From Galbibacter marinus (GTDB taxonomy: Bacteria > Bacteroidota > Bacteroidia > Flavobacteriales > Flavobacteriaceae): a stretch of 64,000 nt of DNA. Below are positions 58,126-64,000 of the stretch, one piece after another; position 1 is the first letter of the stretch; each line of letters opens with the position of its first letter. Position numbers and translations under genes: made by a program. A model generated the notes under the pieces. The model had not been told where the DNA came from. It was given only the letters and a program-made list of their open reading frames with translations, and ran no database searches. Where the stretch lies: assembly GCF_000300875.1 (NCBI RefSeq), contig NZ_AMSG01000008.1:1-64000 (forward strand), read 5' to 3'.

Positions 58126-59328
58126 ATGAGTACAGAACAGATCATATTTGAAAAAACATGGCGGTGGTATGGACCAAATGACCCCGTGAGCCTAGATGAT
58201 ATCAAACAAGCTGGTGCCACTGGAATAGTAACTGCATTGCACCATATCCCCAATGGCGAGGTGTGGGAAGTGGATGAAATAGAAAAACGAAAAAAAATCA
58301 TCAAGCAAAAAGGACTTCGCTGGGCAGTTGTAGAAAGCGTACCAGTTCATGAGTCAATTAAAACACAGAGTGGAGATTTTCAAAAATACATAGCGAATTA
58401 TAATCAAACTATCAAAAACCTTGGTCAGTGCGGAATTCACATTCTGTGTTATAATTTTATGCCTGTTTTAGATTGGACACGTACCGATTTGGAGTATAAA
58501 TTAGAAGATGGTTCTACTGCCCTTCGCTTTGATAAAAATGCCTTTGCAGCCTTTGAACTCTACCTTTTAAAAAGACCAGGAGCAGAAAATGTCTACACCG
58601 AGCTTGAACAAAAGCAAGCATTGGCATACATAGAGTCTTGCAATGAGAACCAAAAAAAGCAACTGATCAATAACATTATCGCTGGATTACCTGGTGCGGA
58701 AGAGGGTTATACCCTTGATGCTTTTAATAGCATACTAGAGACCTATAAGGAAGTGGATGAGAAAAAATTAAAATCCCACTTATTTTACTTTCTTCAGCAA
58801 GTTGTCCCCGTTGCCGAGTTATCTGGAGTACGCATGTGTATTCATCCTGATGATCCCCCCTTCCCTATTTTAGGATTACCAAGGGTGGTGAGTACTCTTG
58901 AAGATATACAACAGATCTATAAAGCAGTGGATAGTCCAAATAATGGATTGACATTCTGTACAGGTTCATTTGGCGTTCGAGCCGATAACGATCTAGTTAC
59001 AATGATAAAAACCCTAGGAGACCGCATACACTTTGCACACCTTAGAAGCACTCAAAGAGATGCATCAGGGAATTTCTATGAAGCGAATCACTTAGAAGGA
59101 GATGTAGATATGTATGGTGTGGTAAAGGCACTAATAGAGCAACAGCTGAAAAGAAAACAAAACAATCGCTCAGATTTTAGCATTCCTATTCGCCCTGATC
59201 ATGGCCATAAAATGCTCGATGATTTAAATAAGTGGACAAACCCAGGCTATTCAGCTATTGGAAGACTTAAAGGTTTAGCAGAACTGCGAGGACTAGAATT
59301 TGGTATACTCAAATCAATAAAAAGGTAA
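58126..59328 (+). CDS. uxuA: D-mannonate dehydratase
   Basis: 400 residues; removes water from D-mannonate to give 2-keto-3-deoxygluconate (KDG). The N-terminus ([25 protein letters not shown]) and the metal-binding [27 protein letters not shown]-like (IHFAHLRS) and [11 protein letters not shown] motifs are those of UxuA. It starts 11 bases after the SDR stop and is the last gene before the kduI promoter. Confidence 0.96.
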   Translation: MSTEQIIFEKTWRWYGPNDPVSLDDIKQAGATGIVTALHHIPNGEVWEVDEIEKRKKIIKQKGLRWAVVESVPVHESIKTQSGDFQKYIANYNQTIKNLGQCGIHILCYNFMPVLDWTRTDLEYKLEDGSTALRFDKNAFAAFELYLLKRPGAENVYTELEQKQALAYIESCNENQKKQLINNIIAGLPGAEEGYTLDAFNSILETYKEVDEKKLKSHLFYFLQQVVPVAELSGVRMCIHPDDPPFPILGLPRVVSTLEDIQQIYKAVDSPNNGLTFCTGSFGVRADNDLVTMIKTLGDRIHFAHLRSTQRDASGNFYEANHLEGDVDMYGVVKALIEQQLKRKQNNRSDFSIPIRPDHGHKMLDDLNKWTNPGYSAIGRLKGLAELRGLEFGILKSIKR

Positions 59329-59427
59329 TTTGCCGTAGAAAATCAAACATTTTTACCAAAAAAACGATGAATTACAAATTATATAAGAAGTTTTTTTTGA
59401 TTATTGCCAATATTTAAAAAATTAATT

Positions 59428-59435
59428 TATATTTG
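59428..59435 (+). promoter_or_regulatory. -7 promoter box (TATATTTG) for the kduI operon
   Basis: Matches TAnnTTTG. The predicted start near 59439 falls inside the palindrome that follows directly; leader about 25 bases. Confidence 0.55.
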
Positions 59436-59449
59436 TGTAATCGATTACA
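59436..59449. promoter_or_regulatory. perfect 14-bp palindrome TGTAATCGATTACA, LacI-type operator
   Basis: Perfect symmetry with central CG, beginning at the base after the -7 box and covering the predicted start of transcription. It differs from the GTGTACGTAC-type site at 54.2 kb, so a second LacI-family regulator, not in the window, probably binds here. Confidence 0.72.
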
Positions 59450-59463
59450 TAAAACAAAATATT

Positions 59464-60300
59464 ATGATGAAGATAGACTTTAGATACGCTAGCCATCCAG
59501 TGGATGCGAGAAGCTACGGAACAGATGAATTAAGATCTCATTTTTTACTTGACCCCATTTTTAGTGCAGATCAAATTCACCTCACCTACTCCATGTACGA
59601 TCGCTATATCGTCGGAGGGGTAATGCCTGTAAATAAAGCTCTAAAATTAGAAACCTTTGACCATTTAAAATCATCCTATTTTTTGGAACGAAGAGAGTTA
59701 GGAGTTATTAATGTCGGAGGATCGGGCAAGGTAACAGTGGATGGAGAGGTATTCCAGTTAGACAAAAAAGAAGCACTATATGTTGCCAAGGAATCCAAGG
59801 AAGTTACCTTCGAATCTAGTGGTAATGAACAGGCTTTATTTTATATCAACTCCGCACCTGCACACCACAGGTTTACAACTAAAAAAGTTGGACGTCAGGA
59901 TGCTGAAATTATAAACCTAGGAGATGATAAGTACGCCAATAAGAGGATTTTAAATAAATTAATTGTAAATAGTATTGTAGAGACCTGTCAATTACAAATG
60001 GGACTTACGGAGCTTGAACCTGGTAATGTTTGGAATACGATGCCAGCTCACACGCATAATAGAAGGATGGAAGCTTATTTTTACTTTGATCTCGAAGATG
60101 GGCAAACTGTTTGTCACTTTATGGGTGAACCTCAACATACTAGACACATCTTTATGCAAAACCACCAAGCAGTTCTATCTCCAGAATGGTCAATTCACTC
60201 TGGTTCGGGAACTGCAAGCTATTCCTTTATATGGGGCATGGCTGGTGAGAATCTAGATTATGGCGATATGGATGGTGTTGCTCCAAATGAATTAAAATAA
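59464..60300 (+). CDS. kduI: 5-dehydro-4-deoxy-D-glucuronate isomerase (KduI)
   Basis: 279 residues from ATG 59464. A frame extension to a TTG at 59404 would include the operator and promoter, so it is rejected. Isomerises 4-deoxy-5-ketouronate (DKI) to DKII, the substrate of KduD. Conserved blocks include SYFLERRELGVINVGGSG, NTMPAHTHNRRMEAYFYF with zinc-binding His and Glu, and WSIHSGSGTASYSFIWGM. kduD follows 7 bases later. Confidence 0.96.
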   Translation: MMKIDFRYASHPVDARSYGTDELRSHFLLDPIFSADQIHLTYSMYDRYIVGGVMPVNKALKLETFDHLKSSYFLERRELGVINVGGSGKVTVDGEVFQLDKKEALYVAKESKEVTFESSGNEQALFYINSAPAHHRFTTKKVGRQDAEIINLGDDKYANKRILNKLIVNSIVETCQLQMGLTELEPGNVWNTMPAHTHNRRMEAYFYFDLEDGQTVCHFMGEPQHTRHIFMQNHQAVLSPEWSIHSGSGTASYSFIWGMAGENLDYGDMDGVAPNELK

Positions 60301-60307
60301 ATTGAAA

Positions 60308-61093
60308 ATGAAACTATTTGATTTAAAAGGCAAACGTGCCCTGGTAACTGGAGGAACTCATGGACTAGGAATGGCTATGGCCGAAGGTCTAGCCGAAGCT
60401 GGAGCAGAACTAGTGATCAGTAGTACAACTCCTGAAAAACTTGAAAAAGCCCTTGTGCATTATAAAAGTAAAGGATATACCGCCTCGGGATATATCTTTG
60501 ATATCACAGATGAGGAAGAAGCTGCTAGAAAAGTAAAAGAAATTAACACTAACCAAGGCACGATTGACATCTTAGTCAATAATGCTGGGATCATTAAACG
60601 AGAATTAGCCATAGATATGAAGGTTTCGGACTTTAGAAGAGTCATCGATGTAGACCTTGTGGGCGCCTTTATTATGTCGCAACTTGTTGTTAAAGATATG
60701 ATCGAGAACGGAGGTGGTAAAATCATCAATATCTGTTCGATGATGAGTGAGCTTGGAAGAAATAGTGTATCAGCGTACGCCGCTGCTAAGGGAGGGCTCA
60801 AAATGCTAACCCAGAACCTGGCCACAGAATGGGCTAAGTATAATATCCAAGTAAATGGTATTGGTCCAGGATATTTTGCCACAACACAAACTGCGCCTAT
60901 TCGCGTGGATGGAAATCCATTTAATGATTTTATCATTAATCGCACACCAGCGGCACGTTGGGGAGATCCAGAGGATCTTGCAGGTACAGCGGTCTTTTTA
61001 GCTTCTCAGGCAAGTAAGTTTGTCAATGGCCAAGTAATTTATGTTGATGGTGGTATACTTGCTACTATTGGTAAACCTTTAAATGAAAATTAA
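60308..61093 (+). CDS. kduD: SDR oxidoreductase KduD (2-deoxy-D-gluconate 3-dehydrogenase type)
   Basis: 261 residues from ATG 60308; a TTG two codons upstream is less likely. Reduces DKII to KDG with NAD(P)H. SDR motifs: TGGTHGLGMAMA (about 13-24), NNAG, INICSMMS with Ser, and YAAAK. Its pairing with kduI, and RIPA-like NRTPAARWG near the C-terminus, support KduD over gluconate 5-dehydrogenase. The TAA stop shares one base with the uxaC ATG. Confidence 0.92.
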   Translation: MKLFDLKGKRALVTGGTHGLGMAMAEGLAEAGAELVISSTTPEKLEKALVHYKSKGYTASGYIFDITDEEEAARKVKEINTNQGTIDILVNNAGIIKRELAIDMKVSDFRRVIDVDLVGAFIMSQLVVKDMIENGGGKIINICSMMSELGRNSVSAYAAAKGGLKMLTQNLATEWAKYNIQVNGIGPGYFATTQTAPIRVDGNPFNDFIINRTPAARWGDPEDLAGTAVFLASQASKFVNGQVIYVDGGILATIGKPLNEN

Positions 61094-62499
61094 TGGAAAA
61101 CGATGCCTTTATACATGATAATTTCTTATTAAGCAACAAATTTGCTGAGGAGTTATACCACAACTATGCCAGTAAAATGCCAATCATCGATTATCACTGC
61201 CACCTTTCACCAAAAGAAATTGCAGAGAATAAGGTTTTTGAAAATATCACCCAGGCATGGATTTATGGTGATCACTATAAATGGAGAGCAATGAGAACCC
61301 TGGGGATTCCAGAGAAATATATCACTGGAAAGGCAAGCGATCAGGAGAAATTTGAAAAATGGGCTCAAACTGTACCCTACACTCTTAGAAATCCCTTATA
61401 CCATTGGACACAGCTAGAACTTGCTCGGTATTTTGACATCGATCAGTTGCTTAGTCCTAAGACGGCTACAGAGATCTATAATCAAACTTCAGATCAGTTA
61501 AACACTCAACAGTACAGTACTCAGGGCATCCTTAAGAAAATGAATGTCAAGGTAGTATGTACCACAGAAGATCCAACTGATACTTTGGAGCACCATAAAA
61601 CGCTGGCTGAGTCCGATTTAGAGACTCATATAAGCACTTCTTTCCGTCCTGACAAGGCTATTATGATTAATCATCATGGCTTTTTAGGCTACATCAGTGC
61701 CTTAGAAGAAGCCTCTGGGGTTTCCATTAATTCCTATCGCGATTTAAAGTTTGCCCTACTCCAGAGGATTGAATATTTCCACCAAAACGGATGCCGCGTT
61801 TCTGACCATGGATTAAATTACATTCCTTTTACCTCCTATAACGAAGCGGAAGTAACTAAAATATTTAATAAAAAACTAGATAAGCAAAATTTAAGTGCTG
61901 AAGAGATCTTAAAATACGAGACAGCTATACTACGATACCTGTCTCAAGAATACCATACTCGAGGGTGGGTTCAACAATTTCATCTTGGAGCCTTGCGCAA
62001 TAATAACACCAGAATGCTGGCTGAATTAGGGCCAGATACTGGATGGGATTCCATAGCTGATTATCCACAAGCTGAAAATCTATCTAAATTTTTAAACAGC
62101 CTAGATGTAGAAGATCAACTCACCAAGACCATTATTTACAACCTCAACCCAGCAGACAATGAAGTCATGGCCTCAATGATTGGAAACTTTAATGATGGAT
62201 CAATCAAAGGAAAAGTACAGTTTGGTTCAGGATGGTGGTTTTTAGATCAAAAGGATGGAATGACCAAACAGATGAACGCATTATCGAACATGGGACTTAT
62301 TAGTTGTTTTATAGGTATGCTTACAGATTCAAGAAGCTTTTTGTCCTTTCCTAGACATGAGTATTTTAGAAGGGTCTTATGTAACTTATTCGGCCAAGAA
62401 ATCCAGCAAGGGGAATTACCGAATGACATGCCATGGATAGGTAAAATCATACAAGATATCTCATACAATAACGCAAAAGAGTACTTTAACTTTAAATAA
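61093..62499 (+). CDS. uxaC: glucuronate isomerase
   Basis: 468 residues of the amidohydrolase-related UxaC family; isomerises D-glucuronate to D-fructuronate and D-galacturonate to D-tagaturonate. It has the metal-site IIDYHCHLSPKEIAENK near residue 30 and later FHLGALRNNNTRM, GPDTGWDS and MLTDSRSFLSFPRHEYFRR. Its start overlaps the kduD stop, indicating coupled translation. With uxuA present and no altronate enzymes seen, the glucuronate branch is the likely one. Confidence 0.96.
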   Translation: MENDAFIHDNFLLSNKFAEELYHNYASKMPIIDYHCHLSPKEIAENKVFENITQAWIYGDHYKWRAMRTLGIPEKYITGKASDQEKFEKWAQTVPYTLRNPLYHWTQLELARYFDIDQLLSPKTATEIYNQTSDQLNTQQYSTQGILKKMNVKVVCTTEDPTDTLEHHKTLAESDLETHISTSFRPDKAIMINHHGFLGYISALEEASGVSINSYRDLKFALLQRIEYFHQNGCRVSDHGLNYIPFTSYNEAEVTKIFNKKLDKQNLSAEEILKYETAILRYLSQEYHTRGWVQQFHLGALRNNNTRMLAELGPDTGWDSIADYPQAENLSKFLNSLDVEDQLTKTIIYNLNPADNEVMASMIGNFNDGSIKGKVQFGSGWWFLDQKDGMTKQMNALSNMGLISCFIGMLTDSRSFLSFPRHEYFRRVLCNLFGQEIQQGELPNDMPWIGKIIQDISYNNAKEYFNFK

Positions 62500-62519
62500 T
62501 CATTATACGCTAATACCCT

Positions 62520-63530
62520 ATGAAAAAAGTCATTGCACTAGGTGAAATATTACTTCGGTTTTCCACCACAGATCACCTTAGAATCTCGCAATCCAATGCG
62601 TTCAATGCTGATTATGGGGGTAGTGAACTAAATGTTCTTACCTCCGCGGCTAACTTTGGAATGGACTGCGAAATGGTCACGGTATTACCTAACAATGATC
62701 TGGGAATGGCTGCTGTAATGCAAATGCGAAAGTTTAACATTGGCACAAAATTTATCCCAAAAGCTGGAGAGCGTCTTGGGCTTTACTTTTTAGAAAAAGG
62801 AGCCTCTGTCCGCGGCAGTAAAATTATTTATGACCGAACGCATTCTAGTTTTTCTCAAATCAAGCCAGGAATGATCAATTGGGAGGATGTTTTCAAAGAA
62901 GCAAGTTGGTTTCATTGGTCTGGAATAACCGCTGGTGTGTCACAAGGTGCTGCAGATGTATGTCTAGAAGCTATTGAAGTCGCTTATAAAATGGGACTAA
63001 CCATTTCTACGGATTTTAACTATAGAGCAAATCTTTGGAATTACGGAAAATCTGCAGGGGAAATTATGGAGGCTATGGTATCGAAATGTCATATTATCTT
63101 GGCAGGAGATTATGCGTCAAGACAATACTTTAACATCCATGCTAAGGGAGAATCTAAAGACGAATTGAATAAATCACTTTGTGAAAAATTAAAAGATCGT
63201 TTTCCAATAGCAGAAAAAATAATTATTACCCATCGCGATAATATTAGTGCTTTGCATAACAAGTGGAGTGCTGTACTCTACACTGATGGGAAACTGTTAA
63301 AATCCCAATCCTATGACATCACAGATATTGTTGACCGCATAGGAGCTGGTGATAGCTTTATGGGTGCATTGATTTACGGGTTAAATCACTTCGAAGACCA
63401 AAAAGCCCTAGAGTTTGCCGTTGCAGCATCATGCTTAAAACACACCATCTATGGGGATGCGAATTTAGTTACCACTCAAGAGGTTATTGATCTTACACAG
63501 GGAGATTCAACAGGAAGGGTGCGCAGATAG
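62520..63530 (+). CDS. kdgK: 2-keto-3-deoxygluconate kinase (PfkB family)
   Basis: 336 residues; phosphorylates KDG to KDPG. PfkB features: an N-terminal GEILLRFS and YGGSELNVLTSAANFG substrate region, and the C-terminal signature DRIGAGDSFMGAL with catalytic Asp278. The last residues are basic. It starts 20 bases after uxaC and is followed after 23 bases by the KDPG aldolase gene. Confidence 0.94.
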   Translation: MKKVIALGEILLRFSTTDHLRISQSNAFNADYGGSELNVLTSAANFGMDCEMVTVLPNNDLGMAAVMQMRKFNIGTKFIPKAGERLGLYFLEKGASVRGSKIIYDRTHSSFSQIKPGMINWEDVFKEASWFHWSGITAGVSQGAADVCLEAIEVAYKMGLTISTDFNYRANLWNYGKSAGEIMEAMVSKCHIILAGDYASRQYFNIHAKGESKDELNKSLCEKLKDRFPIAEKIIITHRDNISALHNKWSAVLYTDGKLLKSQSYDITDIVDRIGAGDSFMGALIYGLNHFEDQKALEFAVAASCLKHTIYGDANLVTTQEVIDLTQGDSTGRVRR

Positions 63531-63553
63531 ATTTAATCATTTAAACAATCAAA

Positions 63554-64000
63554 ATGAAAACATATACCAGAATAGAAGTTCTCAAAACCATGGAAACAAC
63601 AGGTTTAGTACCCTTGTACTACAACCCTGAAGCAGAAGTGATGTGTGAAGTTGTAAAAGCTTGTTACCAAGGGGGAGCACGATTATTCGAATTTACCTCC
63701 CGGGGACCATTGGCTCACGAGGTGTTCACCACCCTTGTCAAATACTGTCAAAAAAACTGTCCTGACCTCATCCTTGGTGTGGGCTCGGTAACTGATGCAG
63801 GATCTGCTTCGTTGTACATGCAACTTGGAGCTCAATTTATTGTAACTCCTGTTTTTAGAGAAGATATCGCTAGGGTATGTAATCGTAGAAAAGTATTGTG
63901 GTCACCGGGATGCGGTTCTTTAACTGAAATTGCCTACGCTGAAGAATTCGGATGTGAAATCGTTAAATTATTTCCAGGCTCCATATACGGTCCTGAATTT
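63554..64000 (+). CDS. eda: KDPG / 4-hydroxy-2-oxoglutarate aldolase, 3' end beyond window
   Basis: The first 149 codons are visible and the frame is open to the right edge. Class I aldolase of the Eda family; splits KDPG into pyruvate and glyceraldehyde-3-phosphate. The proton-transfer Glu46 is in FEFTSRGP, the GVGSV strand follows, and the Schiff-base Lys138 is in CEIVKLFPG. The protein is more diverged from E. coli Eda in its N-terminal third. It completes the KDG route begun upstream. Confidence 0.9.
   Translation, partial: MKTYTRIEVLKTMETTGLVPLYYNPEAEVMCEVVKACYQGGARLFEFTSRGPLAHEVFTTLVKYCQKNCPDLILGVGSVTDAGSASLYMQLGAQFIVTPVFREDIARVCNRRKVLWSPGCGSLTEIAYAEEFGCEIVKLFPGSIYGPEF

Noticed and set aside
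59404-59463. N-terminal extension of KduI from a TTG codon
   Set aside because: It would place the -7 box and the operator inside the coding sequence, and KduI homologues start near the ATG at 59464.
60460-60945. 161-codon minus-strand frame inside kduD
   Set aside because: Antisense shadow of a well-supported SDR gene.

Overview
The window looks like chromosomal DNA of a marine-type member of the Bacteroidota, most likely class Flavobacteriia. It is AT-rich, Shine-Dalgarno sequences are largely absent, and many genes have an upstream TAnnTTTG box, the -7 promoter element of this phylum. The gene set also fits: BshC, a LysM/periplasmic-binding fusion, DUF4159, a PG_1098-type methyltransferase, lipoproteins with the S-x-x-C lipobox style of this group, and a FadN-FadA-FadE operon. 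No tRNA, rRNA or CRISPR array was found.

Layout. 1-320: the C-terminal end of an IS200/IS605-type TnpB, cut by the window edge. 0.3-3.5 kb (minus): cmk and lon. 3.85-6.8 kb (minus): a two-component pair (NarL-type regulator, HisKA_3 kinase) followed upstream by a polytopic membrane protein and a lipoprotein. 7-25 kb: mostly housekeeping genes (S66 carboxypeptidase, recQ, kdsD, tatC, lptB, pssA, lnt, an rRNA m5C methyltransferase, purL), with a decayed second copy of the TnpB 3' end just before lnt. 25.5-33.3 kb: fatty-acid degradation (acyl-CoA ligase, then MarR regulator, fadN, fadA, fadE). 33.5-48.2 kb, mostly minus: an NMO-like flavoprotein, mnmA, yidC, pyrG, DUF3820, a PLP decarboxylase, bshC, OsmC, LysM-PBP, guaA, with a DUF6807 gene on plus. 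48.4-52.9 kb: a lipoprotein TIM-barrel isomerase, a PepSY-like protein, DUF4159, a TrmH-type methyltransferase and a PG_1098-type methyltransferase.

52.9-64 kb is the most distinctive part. A LacI-family regulator is followed by a two-domain DUF1080 lipoprotein and a Tat-exported Gfo/Idh/MocA oxidoreductase, and then by an almost complete uronate catabolic pathway: kdgF, a mannonate/fructuronate SDR, uxuA, kduI, kduD, uxaC, kdgK and the start of a KDPG aldolase gene that runs off the window. KdgF, KduI and KduD take unsaturated uronates to KDG. UxaC, the SDR and UxuA take glucuronate to KDG. KdgK and the aldolase finish to pyruvate and glyceraldehyde-3-phosphate. Two different perfect palindromes, GTGTGTACGTACACAC before the DUF1080 gene and TGTAATCGATTACA before kduI, look like operators of two separate LacI-type regulators. 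Coupling an exported oxidoreductase/DUF1080 pair, families recently linked to 3-keto-glycoside chemistry, directly to kdgF is the best candidate for a little-described system here.
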